Numbered from the stretch's first letter, positions 34,991-44,577 are shown. The stretch: DNA of 64,000 nt from Neobacillus piezotolerans (GCF_003362805.1 NZ_QNQT01000005.1:205701-269700); one strand, 5' to 3'. Notes: a model not told the origin generated them from the sequence alone. Made by a program: numbers and translations.

Positions 34991-36313
34991 ATGCAAGAAG
35001 TGAAACAGGACTACGACACGGTTATTATCGGTGGAGGATTTTCCGGATTGACTGCGGCCAGGGAATTGCGACTGCTGGGGTATAAAGTGCTCGTCCTGGA
35101 GGCGCGCGACAGGCTTGGCGGCAGGACATGGGTCGACAGGCGCCTTGAATCCGACCTGGAAATGGGCGGTACGTATGTCCATTGGCATCAGCCTCATGTG
35201 TGGTCGGAAATAACCCGGTACGGGCTTGAGACTGTCTCAGGGCCGAAGCCCAAAAAAGTATATTGGATATCCGGCGGAAAAGCCCGCTGTTCCACAGTTG
35301 AAGAATACAGGAAAAAAATTAGGGATACAGCCGGAAAATTGATGAGTGAAAGCCTGAAATATCTCCCTTTGCCATATCAGCCGCTGCATTCCCCGCTGAT
35401 CAAGGAAATCGATAAAATTTCAGCGGAGCAGTTTTTGCAGGATTACGGGCTGACGGAAGAAGAATACGATATCCTCCATGGCTGGGTAGCTTCCGATTTT
35501 TGCGGGCCTCCCGGAGAAGGGGCCGCTAGCCAGATTTTCCGCTGGTGGGTCTTTTCACAGGGAAACTGGGGAACCCATAGTGAAATGATTTCAACTTACA
35601 GGCTGAAGGACGGCACGAAGGCGTTGATTGATGCGATCGCGCGGGATTCAGATGCCGAAATTAAGCTTTCAACGCCGGCTGCAAAAATAGAACACGATGA
35701 AAGCGGCGCCATAGTTACGGCGATTAATGGAACGAAGTATAACTGCAGAGCCGCCATCGTTTCGGTACCCATGACCGTCCTTAAGGAAATTGATTTCTCG
35801 CCGCAGCTTTCCGATTTGAAGATGGCCGCTTCGAATGAAGGCCAGACATCCAGAGGAATAAAGGTATGGGCAAGGATTGAAGGACGCCTTGAACCATTTG
35901 ATGCACTCGCCCCAGGGAATTTTCCGCTCAATTCCGTCCACTTGGATCGGTACGCGGGAAATGACAGCATAGTCGTCGGCTTTGGCTCGAGAGCGGACTG
36001 GCTCGACCCAAACGACAGGGAAAGGGTTGAAAATGCGCTTAGGCATTGGCTGCCGAATGTGAAGGTAATTGAATGTACAGGTCATGACTGGGTGAATGAC
36101 GATTTTTCAAAAGAAGCATGGCCGATGCTGAAGCCGAACCAGCTGATGAGGTATTTCGAGGATTGGAACACTCCCGAAAATTCCATTTTCCTCGCCGGGA
36201 CGACATTTGCCAAAGGCTGGGCGAGTTTCATGGACGGGGCAATCGAATCGGGTATTACAGCCGCTAGGAAAGTTGACGGTTTCCTTCGCGGGCAAAAAGC
36301 CAAAAAGGAATGA
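34991..36313 (+). CDS. Flavin-dependent amine oxidase
   Basis: The 440-residue protein has the N-terminal FAD Rossmann motif VIIGGGFSGLTAARELRLLG with VLVLEARDRLGGRTW, and the C-terminal FAD-binding block FLAGTTFAKGWASFMDGAIESG. These define the monoamine oxidase/polyamine oxidase superfamily; the flavinylation cysteine of mammalian MAO is absent. No secretion signal is seen. It would oxidise an amine to an imine or aldehyde with H2O2 release. A 21-bp repeat array precedes it and a terminator follows, so it is probably transcribed alone. Confidence 0.86.
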   Translation: MQEVKQDYDTVIIGGGFSGLTAARELRLLGYKVLVLEARDRLGGRTWVDRRLESDLEMGGTYVHWHQPHVWSEITRYGLETVSGPKPKKVYWISGGKARCSTVEEYRKKIRDTAGKLMSESLKYLPLPYQPLHSPLIKEIDKISAEQFLQDYGLTEEEYDILHGWVASDFCGPPGEGAASQIFRWWVFSQGNWGTHSEMISTYRLKDGTKALIDAIARDSDAEIKLSTPAAKIEHDESGAIVTAINGTKYNCRAAIVSVPMTVLKEIDFSPQLSDLKMAASNEGQTSRGIKVWARIEGRLEPFDALAPGNFPLNSVHLDRYAGNDSIVVGFGSRADWLDPNDRERVENALRHWLPNVKVIECTGHDWVNDDFSKEAWPMLKPNQLMRYFEDWNTPENSIFLAGTTFAKGWASFMDGAIESGITAARKVDGFLRGQKAKKE

Positions 36314-36321
36314 AAAATTAG

Positions 36322-36353
36322 AAGTGCCCTCGCGGCGGGGGCGCTTTTTTTGA
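36322..36353 (+). terminator. Terminator after the amine oxidase gene
   Basis: AGTGCCC pairs with GGGCGCT (one G-U) and is followed by seven T residues; the ribosome site of the next gene follows within ten bases. Confidence 0.7.
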
Positions 36354-36372
36354 CAGGGAAGGAGGCATTGGA

Positions 36373-37080
36373 TTGGGGATTTTGGCTCATTCAGAAAAAT
36401 TGTTGTCGCCTGAAGAAGCTGTTGGCCTTTTACGGGATGGCGACTCGGTGATGGTTGGCGGCTTCGGTCTGTGCGGTACGCCTTTTACATTGATCGACGC
36501 AATTATTGAGCAGCCTGCGATAAGGAACTTGACAATCATAAGCAACAATCTGGGGGAGCCGGGAAAAGGGCTGGGGCTTCTCCTTCTATCGGGGCAAATC
36601 AAAAAGGCTGTCGGCTCCTATTTCACGTCCAACCGCGACGCTGTAAAGGCATGGAAGCGTGGAACTCTCGAGATCGAACTATACCCCCAAGGAACCTTCG
36701 TCGAGGCAATCCGGGCGGGAGGAGCGGGGATCGCAGCCTTTTATGTGAAAACCGGCGTCGGGACCGAGCTGGCAAAAGGCAGGGAAGAACGGATTTTTAA
36801 TAGTGAAAGAAATATTCTTATTGAAGCGATCAGGGCAAAGGCAGCGCTGATAAAGGCAGCGAAGGCGGACGCCCTTGGCAACCTCATCTACTCAAAATCG
36901 GCCCGCAATTTTAATCCGGCGATGGCGACTGCGGCCGATGTCGTAATTGCCGAGGTGGATGAAATAGTACCCGCGGGTTCATTCGATCCCGAACAGGTGG
37001 TAACTCCACATAATTTCGTAGATTACCTTGTCATTAGCCGCTATTGGAAGGAAGGTGGCGTGTATGTCAAAAACACTTGA
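36373..37080 (+). CDS. CoA transferase subunit A (3-oxoacid/acetoacetate type)
   Basis: The 235-residue class I CoA-transferase alpha subunit has DSVMVGGFGLCGTP near the N-terminus and the oxyanion-type GGAGIAAFYVKTGVGT block. With subunit B it moves CoA from a donor such as acetyl- or succinyl-CoA to an organic acid. The start is a TTG after GGAAGGAGG. Its 3' end overlaps subunit B by 17 bases. Confidence 0.9.
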   Translation: MGILAHSEKLLSPEEAVGLLRDGDSVMVGGFGLCGTPFTLIDAIIEQPAIRNLTIISNNLGEPGKGLGLLLLSGQIKKAVGSYFTSNRDAVKAWKRGTLEIELYPQGTFVEAIRAGGAGIAAFYVKTGVGTELAKGREERIFNSERNILIEAIRAKAALIKAAKADALGNLIYSKSARNFNPAMATAADVVIAEVDEIVPAGSFDPEQVVTPHNFVDYLVISRYWKEGGVYVKNT

Positions 37081-37735
37081 TCCTAAAAAGCGGATTGCCA
37101 GCCGGATCGCCGAGGAACTGAAACCGGGTATGGTCGTGAACCTTGGCGTCGGCATCCCTACGCTCATTCCTGAGTTCCTTCAGCAGGGCAATGGCGTTTT
37201 CCTGCATTCCGAAAACGGTATGCTCGGCATGGGGCCGCCTCCTCCGCCGGAGGAACTGGACATGGATTGCATAAGCGCCAGCAAGCACCCTGTAACTCTG
37301 GAACCGGGTGCGGCAATCTTTTCGAGCAGCGACTCGTTCGGGATGATTCGCGGCGGGCACATCGATGTTGTTGTTCTTGGCGCGCTTCAGATAAGCGAAA
37401 AAGGTGAAATTGCGAACTGGGCAGTTCCCGGGACCGATATTCTTGGGGTCGGCGGAGCGATGGACCTTGTCCCCGGAGCGAAAAAAATTATAGCCGCTAT
37501 GACACATACGGCAAAAGACGGCTCCCCGAAGCTTGTCAGGGAATTGGCTTACCCAACTACCGGCATCCAGTGCGCGAAGCTTGTCGTTACTGAGCTCGCG
37601 GTTTTTTCAATTAACGGGGAAAGCATGCTGCTTGAGGAACTTGCGGAAGGAACGACAATTGATGAACTTAGAGCGGTTACCGATGCCCGATTTCACGTAT
37701 CAACGGCGCTGAAAACCTGGCATGACGGAAATTAA
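37064..37735 (+). CDS. CoA transferase subunit B
   Basis: The 223-residue beta subunit carries the catalytic glutamate in the SENGMLGMG motif (about residue 50) and [16 protein letters not shown] 37064 is preceded by GGAAGGTGG within the end of subunit A, consistent with translational coupling of the two chains. Together they resemble the AtoDA/ScoAB and YodSR pairs; the acceptor acid is unknown. Confidence 0.91.
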   Translation: MSKTLDPKKRIASRIAEELKPGMVVNLGVGIPTLIPEFLQQGNGVFLHSENGMLGMGPPPPPEELDMDCISASKHPVTLEPGAAIFSSSDSFGMIRGGHIDVVVLGALQISEKGEIANWAVPGTDILGVGGAMDLVPGAKKIIAAMTHTAKDGSPKLVRELAYPTTGIQCAKLVVTELAVFSINGESMLLEELAEGTTIDELRAVTDARFHVSTALKTWHDGN

Positions 37736-37751
37736 AAAGGGGGGGAAACGG

Positions 37752-38900
37752 ATGGATTTCTCTTTTTCAGAGGATATTGAACTGCTCCGATCCGCGGTAC
37801 GGGAGTTTGTGGAGCGGGAAGTCGAAAAAGTGGCGATGGAAATAGAGGAAAACGATGAAATTCCTGATCATATTGTCAGGATGTCGAGGGAAATGGGTCT
37901 ATTCGGGTTGGGGATACCCGAGGAATTCGGCGGACTTGGCCTTGATATGGTTGGAAAATGCGCAATTTACGAGGAACTAGGAAAGACGCATAACGGCTTT
38001 ACTACACTGATTGGCGCCCATACAGGAATCGGATCGGTCGGAATTGTCGAGCTCGGGACAAATGAACAAAAAGAGAAGTATCTCCCCAAAATGGCAAGCG
38101 GGGAATGGGTTGGGGCTTTTGCACTGACGGAACCAGGAGCGGGATCCAATGCAACGGCGTTGAAAACGAAGGCTGTCAGAAAAGGCGACCGCTATATTTT
38201 GAATGGTTCGAAGCATTATATAACGAATGCTGTCTGTGGCCATGTATTTACCGTAATGGCCGTAACTGATCCGGAGAAAGGAGCAAAAGGAATCACTTCA
38301 TTTATCGTGGAAAAGTCCTTTCCTGGTTTTGTTCTGGGTACGGTTGAAAGAAAAATGGGGCTCAGGGGCTCCCATTCTGCCGAATTATTTTTTGAGGATT
38401 TGGAGGTGCCGGCGGAAAACGTCCTTGGCGAGGAAAATAAGGGCTATGTCAACGCGCTGAAAATTCTTGCGAATGGCCGCGCAGGGCTGGCGGCCCGGAA
38501 CCTTGGCTCATGTGAAAAGCTACTTGAAATGAGCCTTGATTACGCAATGAAAAGGGAGCAGTTCGGCAAGCCGATTTTCGAGCAGCAGGCTGTCCAGCAC
38601 ATGCTTGCCGAAATGGCAGCCGAAATCGAAGTGCTCCGCTCAATCACCTATCGTGTCGCCTGGATGAGCGACCGGAAAATGCGGGTTGTGAAGGAAGCCG
38701 CCATCGCCAAGCTGTATGGTTCCGAAGTGTATAACCGTGTAGCCGACCTTGCCGTACAGATACACGGCGGTATTGGCTACATGAAGGATTATCCGATAGA
38801 ACGGTTTTACCGGGATGCACGGATTACGAAAATATATGAAGGTACAAGCCAGATACAGAAGAATATTATCGCGGCTGAATTGAAAAGGGGATTGAAATGA
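37752..38900 (+). CDS. Acyl-CoA dehydrogenase
   Basis: The 382-residue FAD enzyme introduces a 2,3-double bond in an acyl-CoA. The FAD/substrate segment [30 protein letters not shown] and the catalytic base Glu in IYEGTSQIQ (about 363) match the short/branched-chain group. ATG 37752 follows AAAGGGGGGG. Its stop overlaps the thiolase start, and it follows the CoA-transferase by 16 bases, which suggests the activated acid is its substrate. Confidence 0.92.
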   Translation: MDFSFSEDIELLRSAVREFVEREVEKVAMEIEENDEIPDHIVRMSREMGLFGLGIPEEFGGLGLDMVGKCAIYEELGKTHNGFTTLIGAHTGIGSVGIVELGTNEQKEKYLPKMASGEWVGAFALTEPGAGSNATALKTKAVRKGDRYILNGSKHYITNAVCGHVFTVMAVTDPEKGAKGITSFIVEKSFPGFVLGTVERKMGLRGSHSAELFFEDLEVPAENVLGEENKGYVNALKILANGRAGLAARNLGSCEKLLEMSLDYAMKREQFGKPIFEQQAVQHMLAEMAAEIEVLRSITYRVAWMSDRKMRVVKEAAIAKLYGSEVYNRVADLAVQIHGGIGYMKDYPIERFYRDARITKIYEGTSQIQKNIIAAELKRGLK

Positions 38901-40102
38901 TGGTGGAACGGAGGCAGGCGGTCATTGTTGACGGGGTCCGGACGGCCATTGGCCGAATGGGAGGAACGTTGAAGGAAGTGGAAGCGGACAGCCTTTCCGA
39001 AGCAGTCATCCGGGAACTTTTGGCGAGGACAGGCGCCCACCATGGCTTAGTGGAAGAAGTTATCTGGGGCCACGCGAAACAAAGCTCGGATACACCGAAT
39101 TTGGCCAGGATTGCTTTGTTAAAAGCAGGTCTGCCGGTTGAAGTACCGGGATATACCGTACATCGCCAGTGCGCATCCGGTTTGCAGGCAATAGTGAACG
39201 CCGCGCAGCAAATCGTTTGCGGGGACAGCACGGTGGTAGTGGCCGGCGGGGCGGAAAGCATGAGCACGGCGCCCTATTATCTTAGAAATGCCCGATATGG
39301 CTACGGCGCGGGAAACGGCGAACTTCTCGACCCGAATACGGAAAGCCAGCCAAGGGCCCAGCCAATTGAAGTGTATGGGCACTTGACAATGGGCATGACG
39401 GCGGAAAATCTCGCCGAAAAATACGGGATTTCAAGGGAAGAACAGGATGCATTCGCGCTTGCCAGCCAGGATAAAGCTGCGGCGGCGATTGCGGCAGGAA
39501 AATTCTCAAAAGAAATCATGCCGTTAAAGGTGCCATCTAAGAAAGGAGACTTCTTTTTCGAAAAAGATGAGCATCCAAGAGCTACTTCCTTCGATAAATT
39601 AGGACAGCTAAAGCCGGTATTCAAAGCCGGCGGGACTGTGACAGCGGGAAATGCAAGCGGAAGGAATGACGGCGCAGCCGCCCTGCTCATAATGGACGAA
39701 AAAGCCGCGGCCGCATCCGGTCTGAAGCCCCGAGCAAAAATCATCGGCTATGCTTCCGCGGGGGTGCCGCCGGAGATTATGGGAATCGGACCCGTACCTT
39801 CAACAATTAAAGCTTTGAATCAGGCTGGACTCAAGCTGGGCGAAATTGATTTAATAGAATTGAATGAAGCGTTTGCCGCACAGGCTCTTGCCGTGATAAA
39901 AGAGCTGGGAATGGATCCTAGGCGTGTAAATGTCAATGGCGGCGCCATCGCGCTTGGCCATCCAATCGGGGCGACTGGCGCGGTTTTGATGGTCAAACTC
40001 CTTCACGAGCTTGAGCGGAGCGGGAAGCGATATGGGCTTGTCACCCTGTGTATTGGCGGCGGGCAAGGGTTGACCATGATTGTTGAAAATTTACGAATTT
40101 GA
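38897..40102 (+). CDS. Thiolase (acetyl-CoA acyltransferase)
   Basis: The 401-residue enzyme has the acylated Cys in HRQCASGLQ (about 92), GHPIGATG with catalytic His (about 355) and the proton-donor Cys in LCIGGGQG (about 385). It either cleaves a 3-ketoacyl-CoA or condenses acetyl-CoA; with the dehydrogenase and CoA-transferase upstream, cleavage is likelier. No enoyl-CoA hydratase or hydroxyacyl-CoA dehydrogenase is encoded beside it, so those steps would come from elsewhere. Confidence 0.92.
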   Translation: MMVERRQAVIVDGVRTAIGRMGGTLKEVEADSLSEAVIRELLARTGAHHGLVEEVIWGHAKQSSDTPNLARIALLKAGLPVEVPGYTVHRQCASGLQAIVNAAQQIVCGDSTVVVAGGAESMSTAPYYLRNARYGYGAGNGELLDPNTESQPRAQPIEVYGHLTMGMTAENLAEKYGISREEQDAFALASQDKAAAAIAAGKFSKEIMPLKVPSKKGDFFFEKDEHPRATSFDKLGQLKPVFKAGGTVTAGNASGRNDGAAALLIMDEKAAAASGLKPRAKIIGYASAGVPPEIMGIGPVPSTIKALNQAGLKLGEIDLIELNEAFAAQALAVIKELGMDPRRVNVNGGAIALGHPIGATGAVLMVKLLHELERSGKRYGLVTLCIGGGQGLTMIVENLRI

Positions 40103-40120
40103 TAGAAGAGGGGCTGTAGC

Positions 40121-41119
40121 ATGAAGAAACCTAAAATCCTGCAAATCCTGTCCATGTACCATCCTGAAGGGGAAAAAATACTTCTTGAAGGTGCCGATGT
40201 GATTAGGACAGACAACATTGAAACGGAAACCCTTTGCCAATTGGCCGCAGAGGTGGACGGAATTGTACTGCGCGCCCCGGCCAGGATTACGAGGGACATA
40301 ATCGATGCGGCCCCTAAGCTAAAGGCCATTTCCGGAGCGGGAGTCGGTCTTGATAATATCGATGTTGCGCATGCGACTTCAAAAGGGATTCTCGTCCTTC
40401 ACGCGCCATCCGTCAATGCCGTTTCGACGGCCGAGCATGCTGTTATGCTGATCATGGCGCTAGGGAAAAGCCTAATTCCGTTCCAAGCGGAAATGAGCCA
40501 GGGAAAATACGCATCAAGGACTCGTATTAAAACATATGAACTTCAAGGCAAAACAGCTGGAATCGTAGGTTTTGGCAGCATCGCGAAAGAAACCGCCAAG
40601 CGCCTGAAACTAGGATTGGGCTTGGATGTTACTGCCTGGGTCCGTAAATACGATGAAAAAAAACACGGTATTGCCAAAGAATGGGGAGTAACAATCACCG
40701 AGGAATTGGAGTCTCTTTTCAGCAATTCCGACTTTGTTTCACTCCATATTCCATTAACACACCAGACGAGGGGCCTAGTTGACAGCCAACTGCTGGCGTT
40801 AATGAAACCGACAGCGTACCTGATTAACACGGCAAGGGGAGGGGTTGTGGACCAGGCCGCACTTTATGAAGCATTGAAGGACAAAAGAATAGCGGGTGCG
40901 GGGCTTGATGTATTTGCCCCGGAGCCTCCTGAGCCGGATGATCCAATTTTGTCGCTTCCAAATATAATTGCCACCCCGCATATCGGCGGGACGACTGTTG
41001 AATGTAATTATATTATGTCAACTACAGTTGCGAAAAATATCCTCAAGGCTGTGAAGGGAGAAAAACCAGACTATGTCGGGAACCCCGAAGTATTTAAACG
41101 AAATGGGGATACAAAATGA
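40121..41119 (+). CDS. D-2-hydroxyacid dehydrogenase, phosphoglycerate dehydrogenase-like
   Basis: The 332-residue NAD-dependent enzyme shows GVGLDNIDV, a Rossmann motif that reads GIVGFGSIAKETAKRL instead of the common GxGxxG, INTARGGVVDQ, and the catalytic His in TPHIGG. It interconverts a 2-hydroxyacid and a 2-ketoacid. It lacks the C-terminal ACT domain of biosynthetic SerA, so a catabolic role with the neighbouring tartrate-type dehydrogenase is likelier. Its stop overlaps the next start. Confidence 0.86.
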   Translation: MKKPKILQILSMYHPEGEKILLEGADVIRTDNIETETLCQLAAEVDGIVLRAPARITRDIIDAAPKLKAISGAGVGLDNIDVAHATSKGILVLHAPSVNAVSTAEHAVMLIMALGKSLIPFQAEMSQGKYASRTRIKTYELQGKTAGIVGFGSIAKETAKRLKLGLGLDVTAWVRKYDEKKHGIAKEWGVTITEELESLFSNSDFVSLHIPLTHQTRGLVDSQLLALMKPTAYLINTARGGVVDQAALYEALKDKRIAGAGLDVFAPEPPEPDDPILSLPNIIATPHIGGTTVECNYIMSTTVAKNILKAVKGEKPDYVGNPEVFKRNGDTK

Positions 41120-42195
41120 CCAGGCATTATTCAATCGCGTTTATTCCGGGTGACGGAATCGGAGTGGACGTCCTCGGGGAAGGAAGAAAAGTACTGGATG
41201 CGCTATCCAGCCTTGATGGAGGGCTAAAAATCGGCTATCAAGAGTTTGATTGGAGCTGCGAGTATTACATGAATAACGGCGTGATGATGCCGGAAAATGG
41301 GCTAGATCAGTTGAAGGGACATGATTCAATCTACCTTGGAGCAGTTGGTTATCCTGGCGTTCCGGATCATGTTTCCCTATGGGGGCTGCTCCTTCCGATC
41401 CGTCGCCAATTCCAGCAGTATATCAACCTTCGCCCAGTAAAGCTTTTAAGGGGGATAAAGCCGCCATTGGCTGGGAAGGGCCTGGAAGACCTTGATTTTA
41501 TCGTAATCAGGGAAAATAATGAAGGAGAATACTCGAGTATTGGCGGGCGTATGTATGAAGGGACCGAGATGGACATGGCCATCCAGAGTGCTGTTTTTAC
41601 AAGGCATGGGGTCGAACGGGTATTGCGCTATGCCTTTTCACTTGCAAGCAGCAAGGGAAAAAGGAAAAAGCTGACGGCGGCAACAAAATCAAACGGCATT
41701 AACCATACAATGCCATTTTGGGATGAGTACGTCAGGAAAATAAACAGCGAGTATCCGGATGTAGCAACGGAAATTACCCATATCGACGCGCTCGCAGCAT
41801 TTTTTGTAACAAAACCGGAATCGTTCGATGTAGTTGTCGCCTCTAATCTGTTTGGAGACATTCTTACAGACCTTGGAGCAGCGATAGTCGGCGGACTCGG
41901 CATCGCGCCTTCCGCGAATATCAATCCTGAGAAAAATTTCCCTTCCATGTTCGAACCCGTCCACGGATCGGCTCCGGATATTGCTGGAAAGGGGATTGCA
42001 AATCCGACTGCCGCCATTTGGTGCGCCGGCATGATGCTTGACCATCTTGGTGAATACGAGCTGGCGGCTGTCTTGATGGAATCACTCCAGCAGGTTTTGG
42101 AAGAAGGCGCGGCTTTAACTCCGGACCTTGGAGGCAAGGCATCCACATGGGAATTCGGGGATGAAGTTTGCCGGAAAATTCTCGGGAAAGGCTAA
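41116..42195 (+). CDS. Tartrate/D-malate-type dehydrogenase (isocitrate/isopropylmalate family)
   Basis: The 359-residue protein begins IAFIPGDGIGVDVL and carries RENNEGEYSSIGGR, the metal-binding NLFGDILTDLG and FEPVHGSAPDIAGKGIANP blocks. These place it with the decarboxylating beta-hydroxyacid dehydrogenases, closest to the YcsA/TtuC tartrate and D-malate dehydrogenases rather than LeuB. It overlaps the preceding gene by ATGA and ends the operon. Confidence 0.88.
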   Translation: MTRHYSIAFIPGDGIGVDVLGEGRKVLDALSSLDGGLKIGYQEFDWSCEYYMNNGVMMPENGLDQLKGHDSIYLGAVGYPGVPDHVSLWGLLLPIRRQFQQYINLRPVKLLRGIKPPLAGKGLEDLDFIVIRENNEGEYSSIGGRMYEGTEMDMAIQSAVFTRHGVERVLRYAFSLASSKGKRKKLTAATKSNGINHTMPFWDEYVRKINSEYPDVATEITHIDALAAFFVTKPESFDVVVASNLFGDILTDLGAAIVGGLGIAPSANINPEKNFPSMFEPVHGSAPDIAGKGIANPTAAIWCAGMMLDHLGEYELAAVLMESLQQVLEEGAALTPDLGGKASTWEFGDEVCRKILGKG

Positions 42196-42232
42196 AATTT
42201 CCGCTGATGCTGCTTTACTTTGCCGATTTCCC

Positions 42233-42238
42233 TATGAT
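42233..42238 (+). promoter_or_regulatory. Possible -10 box for the attenuator transcript
   Basis: TATGAT lies about 45 bases before the leader peptide start. No good -35 box is seen at the usual distance, so this is tentative. Confidence 0.3.
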
Positions 42239-42284
42239 AAGATTGCAATGAAAACCAATATAGCCTTTTAAGGGAGTATGTTTT

Positions 42285-42308
42285 ATGTCGGGAGCCGTTC
42301 TTAACTAA
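42285..42308 (+). CDS. Seven-residue leader peptide MSGAVLN
   Basis: AAGGGAG lies eight bases before an ATG that opens a 7-codon frame ending in TAA. Its last codons (GTTCTTAAC, 42297-42305) form one arm of a 9-bp perfect inverted repeat with 42400-42408. A strongly initiated short frame whose codons take part in an RNA fold, upstream of a terminator and a gene, is the standard arrangement of ribosome-dependent attenuators. I do not recognise this peptide from known leaders. Confidence 0.65.
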   Translation: MSGAVLN

Positions 42309-42443
42309 TCCAATCAATTGGATACACTCATTCTGGCCGATGTTTTCCTTCAAAATGAATGTTTTGGGAAAGCTTATTTAGCTGTGGCCTGGAATGAAAG
42401 TTAAGAACAATGGCCATACAAGCATACAATCCTTTAACCGTTG

Positions 42444-42478
42444 TAGCTGTGTACCTTTGTGCACAGCTATTTATTTTG
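42444..42478 (+). terminator. First terminator-like hairpin in the attenuator leader
   Basis: TAGCTGTG pairs with CACAGCTA around a ten-base loop and is followed by TTTATTTTGG. The tail is U-rich but broken. Confidence 0.5.
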
Positions 42479-42594
42479 GTTTGGCAAAGCTCTTTTTTAA
42501 CACTATAACTACCCTCCGACCGGGTTTCTATTGGGAGTTATAAGGGCTTTTGCCAAAAGGGATGAGGAAGCGGAACAGATCTGCTTCATTGCGG

Positions 42595-42632
42595 AGCCGC
42601 GTTGACATTGTTCAACGCGGCTATTTTTATTT
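42595..42632 (+). terminator. Strong terminator immediately before the MutS2-like gene
   Basis: A perfect 11-bp stem AGCCGCGTTGA/TCAACGCGGCT with a six-base loop is followed by ATTTTTATTT. The AGGAGG site of the MutS2-like gene begins at the very next base, so transcription must pass this hairpin to express the gene. Confidence 0.85.
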
Positions 42633-42645
42633 AGGAGGAAAATTA

Positions 42646-44577
42646 ATGAACGATCACACATTTACCACATTGGACTTTTGTAAAATCAAGGAGGAACTCG
42701 CAGCCTATGCATTGACAGGTGCGGGAAAATCAAGGATTGCCAGCCTGGTCCCTTCAACAAATCTTAAACAAATCAGGGCGCTACTCGACGAACTTACGGA
42801 AGCGGAGCAAATTATGGCGATCAGCACGAGTGTTCCCGTACACGGACTTGAGGGAATCGGCTCCTTGCTGGAAGGGCTGAATAAAGGAGTGGCGCTAAGG
42901 CCCGACCAATTCAGCAGGCTTTATGATTTTCTTGATTGCTGCGGAAAAATGAAGCGGTTTATGAAAGATAAGGAATTTGTCGCCCCGAGGGTATCCAGCT
43001 ATATTTATGCAGTGGATGAGCTGCCCTCGCTGGCGGAAGAAATCATCCGCTGCATCAGGCATGGCGCTGTTGATGACTATGCGAGCAAAGAACTTTTAAA
43101 AATCCGGAAGCAGCTCGCCATCCAGGAGGAACGGCTCAAGGAAAAGGTACAGCAAATGGTCCGTTCATCGAAATACAAAACGTATCTGCAGGACCATATA
43201 ATCAGCCAGCGCGAGGGGCGGTATGTCATTTCGGTAAAAAAGGAATACCGTGCAAAGGTTAAAGGGGCGGTGCTTGATACATCTGCTTCCGGGTCGACAC
43301 TGTTCATCGAACCAGAAGAGATTGCCGCTTTCTCCGAACAGCTATTATGGCTGAGGTCCGACGAGGAAGCCGAGGTCCAGAAAATCCTTTCCTATTTGAC
43401 CGGGCTTGTGGAAGCGAACGAACAGCAAATCCGTCTCGCCGTTGAAACGATGGTCCATTACGATTTCCTGTTCGCAAAGGCGAAATACGCTCGTGCTATT
43501 AACGGCAAAAAGGTTTTGGTCAATGAATCGCATGTTATTAACCTTAAAGACGTCAGGCATCCGCTGATCGGCAGCAAGGCTGTCCCGCTAACGGTAGCGC
43601 TTGGCAAGCCGGAAAACGCGCTCGTGATTACCGGACCGAATACGGGAGGGAAAACAGTTACGATTAAAACAGTCGGCCTATTGGCGTTGATGGTTCAATC
43701 GGGGCTTTTTATCCCGGTATCAGACGGAAGTGAAATCGCGGTCTATCAGAAAATCCTCGTTGATATAGGCGACGGTCAAAGCATTTTGGATAACTTGAGC
43801 ACATTCAGTTCAAGAATTGTAAACATTATTGAAATCCTGAAAGAAACAAATGACCGCACCCTCGTCCTTCTTGATGAACTTGGCTCCGGAACGGATCCGG
43901 GAGAAGGAATGGGGCTTGCTTCCGCCATTCTTGAGCAGCTTTACGCAAAAGGCGCCACCTTGCTGGCAACCACTCATTACAGCGAAATTAAGGATTTTGC
44001 CAATCAGCATGACGGTTTTATCAACGGCTCAATGGAATTTGACCTTGATACGCTTCAGCCAACTTACAGGCTGACCATCGGCAAAGGGGGTAAAAGCCAG
44101 GCGTTTGCGATCGCGCTGAAGCTTGGGATGCATCCTGAACTGATTAAGAGGGCGCACCGTATCACCTATAGGGAAGAAAAAGATTATTCCGATTTAGTAA
44201 CAGTCAATCGGCGTCTAATCGAGATGGAGCGGCAAATCATCGTGAACCGGCACCAGCAAAGAGTGAAGAATGAAAGGCACGTAGCGGCGCAGGCAGTTGC
44301 TTCTTTTAACATGGGGGACAATGTTGTAATATCTCCGGGGAACGACTATGGAATTGTCTATAAAGGCCCCGATGAGCTGGGGAATTACATCGTCCAGGTG
44401 AAAGGGGAAAAAAAGAAATACAACCATAAGCGCCTGGAATTAAAAATTGCAGCTAGCGAACTCTATCCAGCAGATTATGATTTCGATATTGTATTTAAAT
44501 CGAAGGAATACAGGAAAGGGGATAAAATCCTCTCGAAACGGCATGATTCAGGCATAACAATTGAATACGAGGATTAA
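42646..44577 (+). CDS. MutS2-like ATPase lacking the Smr domain
   Basis: ATG 42646 with AGGAGG upstream gives 643 residues; standard MutS2 has about 785. The N-terminal half is the MutS core/lever region, followed by the ATPase with Walker A GPNTGGKTVT (about 331-340), Walker B VLLDELGSGTDPGEG (about 407-421), and ATTHYSEIK. The C-terminal part has a KOW-like stretch (FNMGDNVVISPGNDYGIV) but no Smr endonuclease domain (no LDLRG or GKG motif). MutS2 proteins act on recombination intermediates and on collided ribosomes; this shorter paralogue probably keeps only the ATPase/clamp activity. It is preceded by an attenuator. Confidence 0.85.
   Translation: MNDHTFTTLDFCKIKEELAAYALTGAGKSRIASLVPSTNLKQIRALLDELTEAEQIMAISTSVPVHGLEGIGSLLEGLNKGVALRPDQFSRLYDFLDCCGKMKRFMKDKEFVAPRVSSYIYAVDELPSLAEEIIRCIRHGAVDDYASKELLKIRKQLAIQEERLKEKVQQMVRSSKYKTYLQDHIISQREGRYVISVKKEYRAKVKGAVLDTSASGSTLFIEPEEIAAFSEQLLWLRSDEEAEVQKILSYLTGLVEANEQQIRLAVETMVHYDFLFAKAKYARAINGKKVLVNESHVINLKDVRHPLIGSKAVPLTVALGKPENALVITGPNTGGKTVTIKTVGLLALMVQSGLFIPVSDGSEIAVYQKILVDIGDGQSILDNLSTFSSRIVNIIEILKETNDRTLVLLDELGSGTDPGEGMGLASAILEQLYAKGATLLATTHYSEIKDFANQHDGFINGSMEFDLDTLQPTYRLTIGKGGKSQAFAIALKLGMHPELIKRAHRITYREEKDYSDLVTVNRRLIEMERQIIVNRHQQRVKNERHVAAQAVASFNMGDNVVISPGNDYGIVYKGPDELGNYIVQVKGEKKKYNHKRLELKIAASELYPADYDFDIVFKSKEYRKGDKILSKRHDSGITIEYED

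Larger units (their letters stand above)
42285..42640 (+). promoter_or_regulatory. Attenuator leader of the MutS2-like gene
   Basis: The 450-base gap before the MutS2-like gene has, in order: the leader peptide frame; GTTCTTAAC/GTTAAGAAC (42297-42305, 42400-42408); a TAGCTGTG/CACAGCTA hairpin with U-rich tail (42444-42478); TTTGGCAAAGCTC paired to GGGCTTTTGCCAAA (around 42479-42491 and 42544-42557), enclosing ATAACT/AGTTAT; and the terminator at 42595-42632, which ends next to the ribosome binding site. Mutually exclusive folding set by ribosome position is inferred. Confidence 0.6.
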
